Part shown: positions 32,079 to 41,895 of the stretch, piece by piece
Numbering within the stretch: position 1 is the stretch's first letter
Layout of the letters: the number at the start of each line of letters is the position of its first letter
Source: Zafaria cholistanensis
GTDB taxonomy: Bacteria; Actinomycetota; Actinomycetes; Actinomycetales; Micrococcaceae
Assembly: GCF_008580665.1 (NCBI RefSeq)
Contig: NZ_BKDJ01000001.1
Coordinates: 124,001 to 188,000, forward strand
Direction: 5' to 3'
Length of the DNA stretch: 64,000 bases
The notes under the pieces: generated by a model
Databases searched by the model: none
Told to the model about the DNA's origin: nothing
The model's input: the letters and a program-made list of their open reading frames with translations, nothing else
Program-made: the position numbers and the translations under genes

Positions 32079-33989
32079 ATGTGTGGAATTGTTGGCTACG
32101 TTGGCCTCCCGACCAAGACCTCGGGCACCCACGGTGCCCTCGACGTGGTTCTCGAGGGCCTGCGCCGCCTTGAGTACCGCGGCTATGACTCCGCCGGCGT
32201 CGCCGTCGTTTCCCCCGCGGGAGTGGAAACGCGCAAGAAGGCGGGCAAGCTCGCCAACCTGGTCACTGCGCTGGAGATGGACCCGCTGCCGGCGGCGCTG
32301 ACCGGCATCGGACACACCCGCTGGGCCACCCACGGCGGGCCCACCGACGGGAACGCGCATCCGCACCTGGCGGACGGTGACCGGCTGGCCCTGATCCACA
32401 ACGGCATCATCGAGAACTTCGCCGAGCTCCGCAAGGAACTGCTCGCCAAGGGCGTGGTGTTCCGTTCGGAGACGGACACCGAGGTCGCCGCCGCGCTGCT
32501 GGGGGACATCTACCGCGGGCTGCACGACGCCGGCACGGCCGGCGGTGACGCGGCCGAGGGCGCCGACCTGCTCACCCAGGCGATGCGGCACGCCTGCCAG
32601 CGCCTGGAGGGCGCCTTCACGCTGCTGGCCGTGCACGCGGACCTTCCCGGCGTCGTCGTGGCCGCCCGCCGCAACTCGCCCCTGGTCCTGGGACTGGGCG
32701 AAGGGGAGAACTTCCTGGGCTCGGACGTGTCCGGCTTCATCGACTTCACCCGCCGGGCGGTGGAGCTGGGGCAGGACCAGATCGTCACCATCACCCCCGA
32801 GACCCACGTGATCACCGACTTCCGCGGCACGCCGGTCCAGGGCCGCGAATTCACCGTGGACTGGGACGCCGCCGCGGCGGAGAAGGGCGGCTACCCGTCC
32901 TTCATGGAGAAGGAGATCAATGACCAGCCCTCCGCGGTCGCGGACACCCTGCTGGGCCGCGCTGACGCCGCCGGCCGGCTGACCCTGGATGAGCTGCGCA
33001 TCAACCCGGAGGAACTGGCGCAGGTGAGCAAGATCATCGTGCTCGCCTGCGGCACCTCGGCTTATGCGGGCCAGGTGGCCAAGTACGCAATTGAGCACTG
33101 GTGCCGCATCCCGGTGGAGGTGGAGCTGAGCCACGAGTTCCGCTACCGCGACCCGATTGTGGACGCGGGCACCCTGGTGGTCTCCATCTCCCAGTCCGGG
33201 GAGACCATGGACACCCTCATGGCCGTGCGTTACGCCAAGGAACAGGGCGCCAAGACGCTGTCCATCTGCAACACCAACGGATCCACCATCCCGCGCGAAT
33301 CCGACGCCGTGCTCTACACCCACGCCGGCCCGGAGATCGCGGTGGCCTCCACCAAGGCGTTCCTGGCCCAGATCACCGCCACCTACCTGCTGGGCCTGTA
33401 CCTGGCGCAGCTGCGCGGGAACCTGTTCAGCGGCCAGATTAAGGACATCCTGGCGGACTTGGGCAAGATCCCGGCGAAGATCCAGGACGTGCTGGACCGC
33501 GCGGACCACATCAAGGAACTGGCCCGCTCCATGAAGGACGCCGAGTCCGTGCTGTTCCTGGGCCGGCACGTGGGCTACCCCGTGGCCATGGAGGGTGCGC
33601 TCAAGCTCAAGGAGATCGCCTACATCCACGCGGAGGGCTTCGCCGCCGGCGAGCTCAAGCACGGGCCGATCGCCCTAATCGACGACGGCCAGCCGGTCTT
33701 CGTGGTGGTTCCCTCCCCGCGCGGGCGCCACTCGCTGCACTCCAAGGTGGTCTCCAACATCCAGGAGGTGCGCGCCCGCGGCGCCAAGACCCTGGTGATC
33801 GCCGAGGCGGGGGACGAGGCCGTGTGCGACTACGCCGAGTTTGTCTTCTACGTCCCGGAGACCCCCACCCTGCTGATGCCGCTGCTGGCCACCGTGCCGC
33901 TGCAGATCTTCGCCTGCGAGCTGGCCACGGCCAAGGGCTATGACGTGGACCAGCCGCGTAACCTGGCCAAGTCCGTCACGGTCGAGTAG
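32079..33989 (+). CDS. glmS: Glutamine-fructose-6-phosphate aminotransferase GlmS
   Basis: 636 residues. ATG 32079 is chosen because the next codon gives the catalytic N-terminal Cys (MCGIVGYVG); GTG 32073 would block it. The glutaminase domain (1-250) has [19 protein letters not shown] and [12 protein letters not shown]. Two SIS domains follow ([39 protein letters not shown]), ending in the typical [15 protein letters not shown]. It makes glucosamine-6-phosphate for peptidoglycan and other amino sugars. No glmS ribozyme is seen in the short upstream region. Confidence 0.98.
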   Translation: MCGIVGYVGLPTKTSGTHGALDVVLEGLRRLEYRGYDSAGVAVVSPAGVETRKKAGKLANLVTALEMDPLPAALTGIGHTRWATHGGPTDGNAHPHLADGDRLALIHNGIIENFAELRKELLAKGVVFRSETDTEVAAALLGDIYRGLHDAGTAGGDAAEGADLLTQAMRHACQRLEGAFTLLAVHADLPGVVVAARRNSPLVLGLGEGENFLGSDVSGFIDFTRRAVELGQDQIVTITPETHVITDFRGTPVQGREFTVDWDAAAAEKGGYPSFMEKEINDQPSAVADTLLGRADAAGRLTLDELRINPEELAQVSKIIVLACGTSAYAGQVAKYAIEHWCRIPVEVELSHEFRYRDPIVDAGTLVVSISQSGETMDTLMAVRYAKEQGAKTLSICNTNGSTIPRESDAVLYTHAGPEIAVASTKAFLAQITATYLLGLYLAQLRGNLFSGQIKDILADLGKIPAKIQDVLDRADHIKELARSMKDAESVLFLGRHVGYPVAMEGALKLKEIAYIHAEGFAAGELKHGPIALIDDGQPVFVVVPSPRGRHSLHSKVVSNIQEVRARGAKTLVIAEAGDEAVCDYAEFVFYVPETPTLLMPLLATVPLQIFACELATAKGYDVDQPRNLAKSVTVE

Positions 33990-34032
33990 GCGGCCCCGGC
34001 CACCTTCCGTAAGAAACGTTCCGCACTGTCCG

Positions 34033-34062
34033 ACGGCGGCACCCTCCCGGGTGCCGCCGTTT
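34033..34062 (+). terminator. Intrinsic terminator after glmS
   Basis: ACGGCGGCACCC (34033-34044) pairs perfectly with GGGTGCCGCCGT (34049-34060) over a TCCC loop, followed by TT. Confidence 0.75.
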
Positions 34063-34176
34063 GGCGTAGGCCGGGGCGCGCGCACGGGCAACTCCCGCAA
34101 ATGCGTTCATTCGGGCCACGCGGCGGTAGCGTACGGAGAGGCAGCAGCCACCATCACCCGCACCCGAAGGAACTCC

Positions 34177-34596
34177 ATGTCACAGGAGAATGGGGACTAC
34201 CCCTCCCAGCCGTCCCTGCCCCACCAGGACCCCCAAGTCCCGTACCAGCAGGCCCGGTACCAGCAGGCGCCCTACCAGCAGGCCCCGTACCAGCAGGCAG
34301 GGCCCGGGCCCTACGTCCAGCCGTATCCGGGCTACCCGATGCCGGTGGAACCGAAGTCCCGGCTGGTCGCCGGCCTGCTGGGCATCTTCCTCGGCGGCCT
34401 GGGAATCCACCGGTTCTACCTGGGCCACACCAAGATCGGCCTCCTCCAGCTGTTGCTGTCGGTGGTCCTGGGCTTCTTCACCTTTGGGCTGTCCAGCCTG
34501 CTGGTGAGCCTGTGGGGCTTCATCGAGGGCATCATGATCCTCGCTGGCGCCCAGATGTTCCGCGCCGATGCCAAGGGCGTCCCGCTGCGGGGCTGA
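34177..34596 (+). CDS. TM2-domain membrane protein
   Basis: 139 residues from ATG 34177, after GAAGGA. Residues 20-50 contain tandem QAPYQ/ARYQ/APYQ Gln-Tyr-Pro repeats. The TM2 domain (~65-130) follows: KSRLVAGLLGIFLGGLGIHR, FYLGHTKIGLLQLLLSVVLG and a second hydrophobic helix. The protein is of unknown function and common in actinobacteria. Single-gene unit between two hairpins. Confidence 0.9.
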   Translation: MSQENGDYPSQPSLPHQDPQVPYQQARYQQAPYQQAPYQQAGPGPYVQPYPGYPMPVEPKSRLVAGLLGIFLGGLGIHRFYLGHTKIGLLQLLLSVVLGFFTFGLSSLLVSLWGFIEGIMILAGAQMFRADAKGVPLRG

Positions 34597-34668
34597 ACCG
34601 GCCTGCTGCGCCCGCTCGTAGCGGGGCCTGACTAATCAGCGCGGGCCGGCCAACGCGCGGCCAATCAC

Positions 34669-35142
34669 TCAGCGGGGCCGGCGGGTTTTCCTGCCGGCCC
34701 CGCGGGCCTGTGCGCGCAGTTGCAGGATGCGGGCGCCGCCCACTGCCGCCACCACAAACCCTCCGGCCACGGCGGCAACCAGCAGGGCCAGCCCCAGGTT
34801 GACGGTGCCGTCCAGGCCGAAGTACCGCAGCGGCACCGTCACTTGGTTCTGGGCGATGAAGACGATCAGCAGCACCAGCAGCACCAACCCCAGGACGGTG
34901 GCCCCCCACGCCATGGCGGTGCGGCTCGCATGGTCCCGCTCCGCTGTAGGTGCCGGTGCGGGCTGCTCGGCTGTCGGCCCGCTTAAGGAGCCGCCGGGGC
35001 GATCCGCCGGGACGGACACGGACCCGGTACTAGGGCCCGGAACGGGAGCTTGGCCGGGAATTTGGCCAGGTGTCTGGACGGGCTCAGGACGCGCACCGCC
35101 CGCACCCGGGGCAGCGTACGGTGAAGGATCCTCGGACGTCAT
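34669..35142 (-). CDS. LapA-domain membrane protein
   Basis: 157 residues from ATG at 35142 with AAGGAGA 6 bases upstream. The first ~85 residues are Pro/Gly/Ser-rich and probably cytoplasmic. Two membrane helices follow: GATVLGLVLLVLLIVFIAQN and GLALLVAAVAGGFVVAAVGG, joined by QVTVPLRYFGLDGTVN, the LapA (DUF1049) pattern. The basic tail RAQARGAGRKTRRPR is encoded in part by a hairpin. Function in actinobacteria is unknown. Confidence 0.9.
   Translation of the reverse strand: MTSEDPSPYAAPGAGGARPEPVQTPGQIPGQAPVPGPSTGSVSVPADRPGGSLSGPTAEQPAPAPTAERDHASRTAMAWGATVLGLVLLVLLIVFIAQNQVTVPLRYFGLDGTVNLGLALLVAAVAGGFVVAAVGGARILQLRAQARGAGRKTRRPR
34672..34703. terminator. Hairpin at the 3' end of the LapA-domain gene
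   Basis: GCGGGGCCGGC (34672-34682) pairs with GCCGGCCCCGC (34693-34703). It overlaps the last codons of the minus-strand gene and lies downstream of the TM2 gene, so it may act on both convergent transcripts. No clear T-run follows. Confidence 0.4.
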
Positions 35143-35277
35143 GACGTTCTCCTTGGTTGGGGCCCGGGAGGGCCTGCAGGTGACTGATCCTCTTACGGGA
35201 AGATTGCCACGTCCCGGCCCGTTCGGCCACCCGCCTTCACGCCGGGTTTCCTCCGATTGAAACCCCAAACGACGACG

Positions 35278-35312
35278 ACGGCGCCGCTCCCCACGTGGGG
35301 GAGCGGCGCCGT
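35278..35312 (-). terminator. Intrinsic terminator after galU
   Basis: ACGGCGCCGCTCCCC pairs with GGGGGAGCGGCGCCGT around an ACGT centre, with one bulged G. It lies just beyond the galU stop. Confidence 0.6.
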
Positions 35313-35343
35313 CCGCGTGCCGGGAGGAACCCGGCGGGAAGTG

Positions 35344-36237
35344 CTAGCTAAGGGTCTTCACGAAGTCCTTCAGCCACGGGATCAGCTTGGGGCCCAGGTC
35401 CTGGCGCCCGGAAGCCAGTTCGATCACGGCCTTGATGTAGGAGAGCTTGTCCCCGGTGTCATAGCGCTTGCCGCGGAAGACCACCGCGTGCACGCCGCCG
35501 GAGCCCTCCTGGTTGGTCAGCGTCTGCAACGCGTCGGTCAGCTGGATCTCGCCTCCGCGGCCCGGGGGAGTGCGCTCCAGGACCTCGAACACCTCGTGGT
35601 GCAGGACGTAGCGGCCAATCACGGCCAGGTTGGAGGGGGCATCCTCGGCGGCCGGCTTCTCCACCAGGCCGTTGACGCGCACGTACTCTTCGCCCTCCAC
35701 CATGGAGACGTCCGCGCAGCCATAGGCGGAGATGTCTGCCGGGTCCACCTCCATGAGTGCAATCACGGAGCCGCCGGTTTCCTGCTGGACGCGGATCATT
35801 TCGGAGAGCAGGTCATCCTGCGGGCCGATCAGGTCATCGCCGAGCAGCACCGCGAAAGGCTCCTCGCCCACGTGCCGCTTGGCGCAGAGCACCGCGTGGC
35901 CCAGGCCCAGCGGGTCGCCCTGGCGGATGTAGTGGATATCGCCCAGGGAGGCGGCGTAGCGGACGGCCTCCAGCTTCTCGATGTCTCCCTTGGCCTCCAG
36001 CATGGCTTCAAGGGTCGGGCGGCGGTCAAAGTGGTCCTCCAGCGCGCGCTTGGAACGGCCCGTGATCATCAGCACGTCGTTCAGGCCGGCCTTGGCGGCC
36101 TCGGCGACCACGTACTGGATCGCGGGTTCATCGACTACGGGCAGCATTTCCTTAGGCATGGCCTTTGTGGCCGGCAGGAACCGCGTCCCCAAGCCTGCGG
36201 CCGGAATGACTGCCTTAGTAACCCCAAAATTTGTCAT
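35344..36237 (-). CDS. galU: UTP-glucose-1-phosphate uridylyltransferase GalU
   Basis: 297 residues from ATG at 36237. Nucleotidyltransferase signature [20 protein letters not shown] then [20 protein letters not shown]; sugar-binding [60 protein letters not shown]. It makes UDP-glucose, the likely substrate of the dehydrogenase encoded at 48257. A minus-strand -10 lies 7 bases from the ATG, so it is probably leaderless and divergent from acpS. Confidence 0.97.
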   Translation of the reverse strand: MTNFGVTKAVIPAAGLGTRFLPATKAMPKEMLPVVDEPAIQYVVAEAAKAGLNDVLMITGRSKRALEDHFDRRPTLEAMLEAKGDIEKLEAVRYAASLGDIHYIRQGDPLGLGHAVLCAKRHVGEEPFAVLLGDDLIGPQDDLLSEMIRVQQETGGSVIALMEVDPADISAYGCADVSMVEGEEYVRVNGLVEKPAAEDAPSNLAVIGRYVLHHEVFEVLERTPPGRGGEIQLTDALQTLTNQEGSGGVHAVVFRGKRYDTGDKLSYIKAVIELASGRQDLGPKLIPWLKDFVKTLS

Positions 36238-36244
36238 GTATGGA

Positions 36245-36275
36245 ATCTTAGGGAAATTTTGCGCCATTTGGTCAA
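36245..36275 (-). promoter_or_regulatory. Promoter of galU
   Basis: On the minus strand TTGACC (36275-36270), a 19-base spacer and TAAGAT (36250-36245), then 7 bases to the ATG. The spacer is 1-2 bases longer than ideal. Confidence 0.5.
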
Positions 36276-36321
36276 ATTTTCGGTGGTTTGGCGTTTCAAC
36301 GCCTGTTGGAGTAGGTCCCGT

Positions 36322-36327
36322 TAGAAT
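36322..36327 (+). promoter_or_regulatory. -10 element of acpS (leaderless)
   Basis: TAGAAT, 7 bases before the acpS ATG; no ribosome site. The -35 is unclear. Confidence 0.5.
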
Positions 36328-36334
36328 CGCAAGC

Positions 36335-36685
36335 ATGATTGTTGGCATTGGTGTAGACGTGGTGCAGGTTTCCCGCTTCAAGGAGCAGCTCGCGCGCACG
36401 CCGGCCCTATTGGAGCGGCTCTTCGTCCCCGCCGAACGGGAACTCCACGTCCGCTCCCTGGCCGCCCGCTTCGCGGCCAAGGAAGCCGTGGCGAAAGCCC
36501 TGGGGGCCCCCGCCGGCATGAACTGGCAGGACTGCCAGGTGGTCACCGACGCCGCAGGGGATCCGCATGTCCTCATTGAAGGGTCAGTGGCCGAGGTGGC
36601 CGATGCCAAGGGCATCCGCTACTGGCACCTCTCCATGAGCCACGACGGGGACCTGGCCACTGCGATGGTGGTTGCGGAGAAGTAG
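36335..36685 (+). CDS. acpS: Holo-[acyl-carrier-protein] synthase AcpS
   Basis: 116 residues from ATG 36335. It carries the two phosphopantetheinyl-transferase motifs: [16 protein letters not shown] (metal-binding Asp) and [13 protein letters not shown] (Glu/Lys), and ends in [20 protein letters not shown]. It transfers 4'-phosphopantetheine from CoA to ACP. The middle is short compared with the Gram-positive trimeric form but complete. An unknown gene follows after 6 bases. Confidence 0.96.
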   Translation: MIVGIGVDVVQVSRFKEQLARTPALLERLFVPAERELHVRSLAARFAAKEAVAKALGAPAGMNWQDCQVVTDAAGDPHVLIEGSVAEVADAKGIRYWHLSMSHDGDLATAMVVAEK

Positions 36686-36691
36686 GAGCGT

Positions 36692-37072
36692 ATGGGCTCC
36701 CTGCCCCAGTTCAAGGATGGGTCCGTGCAGTGGCCTTCCGATCCCCAACGGACGATCTTTCAACAGATAGTCCGGCACGGGGGAGCCCTCGCAGGCATAT
36801 TGCAAGCGCAGTTCGCCGCATGCCATACAGTGCAGGAGGAGCACTGCGAGGAGTGCTTCGCCCTTGTAGTTGCGCCGGACGTTCCCCTGCTGCCCGAGGG
36901 AACCAACTGCCCGTTGGGTTTCGCAGCGGACCTGAAAGGCCAAGCGGACCCGGCGGATGTCCTGTTGTGGCACGAGGGCGGCCGAGTCACGGGCGTCGAG
37001 ATCTCTTGGTACGATGATCCCCACCCTCCTTTGACTAAGGTATCCATCTTCCAACGATGGTGGACGAACTGA
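36692..37072 (+). CDS. Hypothetical 126-residue protein
   Basis: Start ATG 36692 has TAGGAG 5 bases upstream and lies 6 bases after the acpS stop. I recognise no family. It is soluble, with four Cys, including CEECF, and an aromatic/acidic C-terminus (GGRVTGVEISWYDDPHPP, FQRWWTN). GC at third positions is lower than in acpS, hinting at an origin different from its neighbours. Confidence 0.7.
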   Translation: MGSLPQFKDGSVQWPSDPQRTIFQQIVRHGGALAGILQAQFAACHTVQEEHCEECFALVVAPDVPLLPEGTNCPLGFAADLKGQADPADVLLWHEGGRVTGVEISWYDDPHPPLTKVSIFQRWWTN

Positions 37073-37291
37073 TGGATGGCGCCGACGTCCCACCAAATGG
37101 CGAGCCGCAGTCGAAAGGACTACGGCTGAGGCGGTGAACGAAGTTGAATGAGGCTAGTACTGGGCGGGGGCCTGGGTGGTTCGGACCGCTTTTCCTCGGC
37201 GTGTGGGGTGACAGGCGATGGGCGAGCAAGGCCACACTGAAGAAGCGCCTTGGATCACCCGTCCGGTCAGAGCGCGGTCCTTCCTAATCGA

Positions 37292-37297
37292 TATCCT
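37292..37297 (+). promoter_or_regulatory. -10 element of nnrD/E (leaderless)
   Basis: TATCCT, 6 bases before ATG 37304. The preceding 231 bases (37073-37303) hold no gene I can support. Confidence 0.45.
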
Positions 37298-37303
37298 GAC
37301 TAC

Positions 37304-38854
37304 ATGATCCCCGCCTATACAGGTACACAGATACGCGCCGCAGAACAGCCCCTCCTGGAAGCTGGTGAGGGCCCGTCCCTCATGCGTCAGGCCGCCTTTG
37401 GCTTAGCGCAACACACCATGGACCTGCTGCGTGCCCGGCGCGGGCGAGTCTACGGAAGTTCTGCAGCCGCACTGGTGGGAACCGGGAACAATGGCGGGGA
37501 TGCCCTCTTGGCGCTGGCCCTCATGGCTAGGCGCGGGGTAGCCTGCACTGCCATCCTGACCGGTGAGAAGGCTCATGCCGAAGGCCTAGCTGCCTTGCGG
37601 AAGGCCGGCGGAAAACTGGTTCGCACTGTAAATTCGGCGGATACCCGTCAGCGCAGCAGGAGCAACCGCTGGCGTGAAGCAAATCAGGTCATTGCCGGTG
37701 CCGACGTGCTCATCGATGCGGTGCTGGGGACCGGGGCACGGGGCGCGGTGGAGTTGCCGAAGATCTCGCCGGAAACCCTGGTGGTGGCCTGCGACCTGCC
37801 CTCCGGCGTCGACGCGGACACCGGCCAGGCGCACGGCGGCGTCCTGCCCGCGAACCTAACCGTCACCTTTGGCGCGCTCAAGGTGGGCCTGGCTGTGGGG
37901 GAGGGAAGGCTGCTGGCCGGCCGGGTGGAGGTGGTGGACATCGGCCTTGGCCCGCACTTGGGCAAGCCCGAACTGCACGTGCTGGAACCCGGGGACGCCG
38001 CCCGCACACTGCCGCGGCCCGCGCAGTCGGTGCACAAGTACAGCCGGGGTGTCCTGGGGCTGGTGGCCGGTTCAGCCCAGTACCCGGGGGCGGCACTGCT
38101 CACGGCCACCGCGGCCGTAAACACCGGGCTTGGGATGTTGCGCACTGTCTCCGTACCGGAAATCGGCCCCCTGCTGGCTCAGCGCGTGCCGGAAGCCATC
38201 CCCGCTCCGGATGCGACCGCGCACGTCCAAGCGTGGGCCGTAGGACCCGGTATCGGCGAGGATCCGCTGCAGGCGAAGAATGCTGCGGTGGCCATCGGCA
38301 CCGGGCTGCCCTGCGTGGTCGACGCCAGCGCCCTGCGGACCTTCCAGCCCGAGCAGGGCCATGGACGGCTGGTCCTGACTCCGCACGCCGGAGAACTGGA
38401 GGACCTGCTCAACCGGGCCGGGCTTCGCGTGGACCGGACCGCTATCGAGCGGGACCCGCTGCGCTGGGCGCGCTGGGCGGCGGTCGGCTACTCCTCGGTG
38501 GTCCTCCTCAAGGGCCCTACCACGGTGTGTGTGTCCCCGGACGGCTACGCGGTCGTGATCAGCGCCGGCGGCCCGGAGTTGGCCACGGCCGGCAGCGGAG
38601 ATGTGCTGACCGGGATCCTCGGCGCCCTGCTGGCCGTGCAACCGGTCCAGCCGTCACCGTATGAACTGGCACGCCTAGCGGCGACCGCCGTGCTGGTGCA
38701 CGGAACTGCGGGTAGGCTGGCCGGGCCTGGCCCCTTCGGCGCCTCGGGTCTGGCCGAGGCTGTGCCCGAGGCGTTGCATGCGGCGGCGGCCGGGGAGTCA
38801 GTGTTTAATAGCACCAGTCGAGTCATAAATTCCGGCTCCAAGGAGATCGCGTGA
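37304..38854 (+). CDS. nnrD: Bifunctional NAD(P)H-hydrate repair enzyme (epimerase/dehydratase)
   Basis: 516 residues from ATG 37304; the frame is open 18 codons further upstream. The N-terminal YjeF domain (epimerase, ~1-215) has GTGNNGGDALLALALMARRG and LIDAVLGTGARG. The C-terminal ribokinase-like domain (~230-500) has GVLGLVAGSAQYPGAALLTA, VVDASALRTF, LTPHAGELEDLL and GPELATAGSGDVLTGILGAL. It repairs damaged NAD(P)H hydrates. In related genomes alr and tsaE usually follow; here a lower-GC glycan region starts directly after. Confidence 0.95.
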   Translation: MIPAYTGTQIRAAEQPLLEAGEGPSLMRQAAFGLAQHTMDLLRARRGRVYGSSAAALVGTGNNGGDALLALALMARRGVACTAILTGEKAHAEGLAALRKAGGKLVRTVNSADTRQRSRSNRWREANQVIAGADVLIDAVLGTGARGAVELPKISPETLVVACDLPSGVDADTGQAHGGVLPANLTVTFGALKVGLAVGEGRLLAGRVEVVDIGLGPHLGKPELHVLEPGDAARTLPRPAQSVHKYSRGVLGLVAGSAQYPGAALLTATAAVNTGLGMLRTVSVPEIGPLLAQRVPEAIPAPDATAHVQAWAVGPGIGEDPLQAKNAAVAIGTGLPCVVDASALRTFQPEQGHGRLVLTPHAGELEDLLNRAGLRVDRTAIERDPLRWARWAAVGYSSVVLLKGPTTVCVSPDGYAVVISAGGPELATAGSGDVLTGILGALLAVQPVQPSPYELARLAATAVLVHGTAGRLAGPGPFGASGLAEAVPEALHAAAAGESVFNSTSRVINSGSKEIA

Positions 38855-38898
38855 CCGAATAGGATGATCGACGATTTGTCTTGTCGAGTGGGGGAATT

Positions 38899-39990
38899 AT
38901 GGAAGCAGTAACCGGTTGGCGCCTACCGGGCCGTGGAGTGCACATTCCGGCACTAGACGGATTAAGAACAGTCGCTATTGTGCCTGTGCTCCTTGTTCAC
39001 CTTGACTACGCGTCGGGTGGATTCATTGGTGTCACCCTCTTCTTCGCTCTCTCGGGCTTCCTCATTGCTTCGTTGCTTCTAGAAGAGTTGGACCGAACTG
39101 AAACGATCAGGCTCAAGTCTTTCTACATTCGACGTATGGCGCGCCTGTACCCGGCATTGCTAGCCATGATTATTATGGCTGTTGTCATTGGTCTCACAAC
39201 TGGTAAAGATCCAATTGGCATGTTCCTCGTCGCCATTATCGCAGGGACCTACACGGCAAACTTGGTGGCATCTACTACTGGGGTATGGCTCCCATTGATG
39301 AACCACACCTGGACACTTGCCCAGGAAGAACAGTTTTATCTTGTCGCTCCTTGGCTCCTGCGGAAGATGAATCTCTTACGGATGAGGAGGTGGGCTATTG
39401 GAATCGCCGTCCTGGCGGTTTTGCTTGCGGGGTTGCGTCTGGGCGTGACCATGACGGTCCCTGAGTTGTACCGATTTACCTATGAGAACCCAGTCCTGAA
39501 CCTGGACTCGATGCTGGCAGGCGTAGCCTTGGCCATGGTACTTCGGCGGGGAGTCGTTCCGCGTTGGATCGAAACCCTAGCGAGCAGCCGGGCTGTCATT
39601 TTGGTTGCATTTTCCGCTCTCGTGTTCGCCATCTTCTGGGCAAAGTTGGATGGCTGGACAATGTCTATCGCCACGTCCATTACGACTGTTGCTACCCTTT
39701 CCATTCTCGCTCACATCTGCTTCCGACAGAGTGCATGGACACAGGTGCTCAGCTTCAGATGGATGCGGTGGGTGGGCGAGCGAGTCTACGGCATATACCT
39801 CTACCATGTACCGATCTTTGTTCTACTCGGCGTGAAGGAAATTGAGGGGCCGCTAGAGCGAGCGCTAATGAGCATGGCCGCAACGGCGCTTTCTGTTGCC
39901 GTTGCGGCACTCTCAAGCCGATGGATTGAGCAACCAGTCCGCTCGTGGGTGAGGAACCGGTCGAGACAGCCTGCGGCGGTCACCGTCTGA
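38899..39990 (+). CDS. Membrane acyltransferase (acyltransferase-3/OafA family)
   Basis: 363 residues from ATG 38899, with GGGGG 4 bases upstream. About ten membrane segments. Family signatures: HIPALDGLRTVAIVPVLLVH (catalytic-type His and the DGLR motif), GVTLFFALSGFLIASLLLEE, FYIRRMARLYPALLAMII and NHTWTLAQEEQFYLVAPWLL. It probably adds acetyl or another acyl group to a surface sugar on the cell surface. No SGNH domain is fused. GC is clearly lower than in nnrD. Confidence 0.92.
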   Translation: MEAVTGWRLPGRGVHIPALDGLRTVAIVPVLLVHLDYASGGFIGVTLFFALSGFLIASLLLEELDRTETIRLKSFYIRRMARLYPALLAMIIMAVVIGLTTGKDPIGMFLVAIIAGTYTANLVASTTGVWLPLMNHTWTLAQEEQFYLVAPWLLRKMNLLRMRRWAIGIAVLAVLLAGLRLGVTMTVPELYRFTYENPVLNLDSMLAGVALAMVLRRGVVPRWIETLASSRAVILVAFSALVFAIFWAKLDGWTMSIATSITTVATLSILAHICFRQSAWTQVLSFRWMRWVGERVYGIYLYHVPIFVLLGVKEIEGPLERALMSMAATALSVAVAALSSRWIEQPVRSWVRNRSRQPAAVTV

Positions 39991-40399
39991 TACGACTTCG
40001 TCATAGTTACGAGTCAAAAGCCACATCACATGCCAGCAGGTAGACTGGGTTCCTGTGTTTGGGATGTCTTTTACCTGCATGCTATTTTCCTTTTCGACGA
40101 TTAGACCAAGATGGGGAGGGTGCGCTTGGTCATGTCGTAGACCTGCCCGATGATGTTCACCTGCATACCGGTAGTGCATGTGGCTCCGACCTGCACGGTG
40201 ATCCGGGTCAGGTTGCCGTCCTCGTTGTAGGTAAGGGTGGTGCACCCGTTCACGGTGTCCGTGCGCGGGATCCTCACCCCGTCCGCGTACAGGTGGGCCA
40301 CGCTTTTAACCGTGAAGGACGCGGTGCCCGAGGCTAAAATGGTCAGCATAGCCTTCGCGCCACCCGCCCCGTCCGCGAACATGGACCCGGGGCCGAACA

Positions 40400-40407
40400 C
40401 CTTTTTG
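40400..40407. repeat. Left target-site duplication of the ISL3 element
   Basis: CCTTTTTG, identical to 41854-41861. Eight bases is the normal target duplication of ISL3-family elements. Confidence 0.9.
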
Positions 40408-41853
40408 GGCTCTTGGGACATCCGGTGGGGAGTGGGGGCCATGGCGTGGGGAACGCCGGACAGCCGTCAGGGTCCCCGAGGGCCGGTAGCGACCAAGCAT
40501 GCTGATCCGCCACGAGGACCCCGAAAATGTCCAACACTACGGGGTGCGTCCCCGCGCCCACCACTAGTGATTCCTGTTCCCGCTGCGATGTCTTGCTCGG
40601 CCTGGAGTGCGTCCATATCGAGGCTGTCGAACGCTGCGGGGAGCTGATGACCGTCACCGTCTCCACGCCGTGGATCTTGATGGGTTCTCCTACGTGCGGG
40701 GTCGTGGCCCCGAGCCGGGGCCGGCGCCTGCGGGTGTTGAATAACGTGCCCCACGGGCAGGTCCGGGTCCGGTTGGCGTAGCGGCAACGGATGTGGCGTT
40801 GCCCGAACCCAGGCTGCGAACGGGGGACGTTCGCCGAGCAGTTCCCTTCCTTGGCGGCTGCACGGGGCTCGATCCCGACCCGTGCGATCACGTGGGCGAT
40901 CGGGCAGCTGCGCCGCGAGCACGCCACCATTCTGGGTCTGGCCCGCCGGCTCGGCACGGCGTGGAAAACGCTCTGGCGCACGATCCGCCCCGTGCTGGAG
41001 CGCCTCGCGGCGGATCGGGCCCGCTTCGCCGGCGTCACCTCCCTCGGGGTCGACGAACACATCTGGCACCACGTCGACCCGCGCAGGCGCGGCCCGAAGG
41101 AACCGGCCGGGATGGTCGACCTCACCCGCGATGCCAAGGGTAGGGTCCGCGCCCGGCTGCTGGACCTGATGCCGGGGCGCTTGAGGAAGGCCTACGCGCA
41201 ACTGGCTGACCGAACGCGGCCGGGCCTTCCGCCAGGGCGTGGATGTCGCGGCGCTGGATCCGTTCGGCGGCTACAAGAGCGCGATCGACCAGGAGCCGGG
41301 GACACGACAGCCGTCCTGGATGCCTTCCACGTGATCAAGCTCGGCATGGCTGTGGTCGATGAGGTGCGCCGGCGCGTTCAGCAGGACACCACCGGGCACC
41401 GCGGGTGCAAGGGAGACCCCCTGCAGGGCATCCAGAGGATCCTGCGCGCCGGCGCGGAGAACCTCACCGAAAAGCAGTTGGACCGGCTCGCCACCGCGAT
41501 TGAGGCCAACGAAGCCTATGAGGAGGTATACGTGGCTTGGCGCTGCGCGCCGCCTATAAGGCCAAAGGACGCCACCGAAGGCAGACGGAGGGCCGAGAAG
41601 ATCCTCGAGGCCTTCCATTCCTGCCCGGTTCCCGAGGTCGCCCGCGTCGGCCGAACCCTCCCACGCTGGCGCGACGCATTCCTGCTACTTCACCACCAAC
41701 CGCGCCAACAACGGCGGCACGGAAGCGGTGAATGGAATCATCGAGCTCCACCGCCGCCTCGCACGAGGCTACCGCAACTACAACTACCGCCTCCGCATGC
41801 TCCGCGCCGCCGGAGGACTCGCCCCCTGATCTCCACCGGATGTCCTAAGAGCC
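40408..41853 (+). mobile_element. ISL3-family insertion sequence, 1446 bp, complete but inactive
   Basis: Ends are imperfect inverted repeats of 24 bases: the left begins GGCTCTTGGGACATCCGG (40408) and the right, on the minus strand, GGCTCTTAGGACATCCGG (41853), two mismatches in all. It is flanked by perfect 8-bp duplications. The transposase inside is broken by a nonsense codon and frameshifts. The intact duplication suggests an insertion that has since only accumulated point changes. Confidence 0.93.
40527..41829 (+). pseudogene. ISL3-family transposase, disrupted
   Basis: The N-terminus MSNTTGCVPAPTTSDSC with zinc-type Cys residues, then an in-frame TAG at 40779 where the related copy at 63085 has a Trp codon. 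The DDE part (SLGVDEHIWHHVDPRRRGPK, TAVLDAFHVIKLGMAVVDEV) is interrupted by compensating frameshifts near 41210-41300 and another near 41690. The last segment (NGGTEAVNGIIELHRRLARG) ends at TGA 41827-41829 in a different frame from the start. Confidence 0.88.
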
Positions 41854-41861
41854 CCTTTTTG
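41854..41861. repeat. Right target-site duplication of the ISL3 element
   Basis: CCTTTTTG, identical to 40400-40407. Confidence 0.9.
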
Positions 41862-41895
41862 GAGTAGACCATCTACTTGCCATAGGCGTCGGACG

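Larger units (their letters stand above)
40101..41872 (-). pseudogene. 105-codon ORF split by an ISL3 element
   Basis: Removing the ISL3 element (40408-41853) and one copy of its 8-bp target duplication joins 41872-41862 to 40407-40101 in frame. The restored ORF is 318 bases and begins MVYSKKVFGPGSMFADGAG and ends MTKRTLPILV. It is Gly/Ala/Thr/Val-rich, beta-like, with two Cys, and has no family I recognise. No good ribosome site precedes the ATG, so even the restored ORF may be the end of a longer gene. Confidence 0.7.

Noticed and set aside
37073-37303. A possible gene between the 126-residue ORF and nnrD/E
   Set aside because: No frame with a credible start, ribosome site and codon bias.
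38881-38898. TTG 38881 as start of the first acyltransferase
   Set aside because: It precedes the G5 ribosome site; ATG 38899 has the spacing seen in the neighbouring genes.
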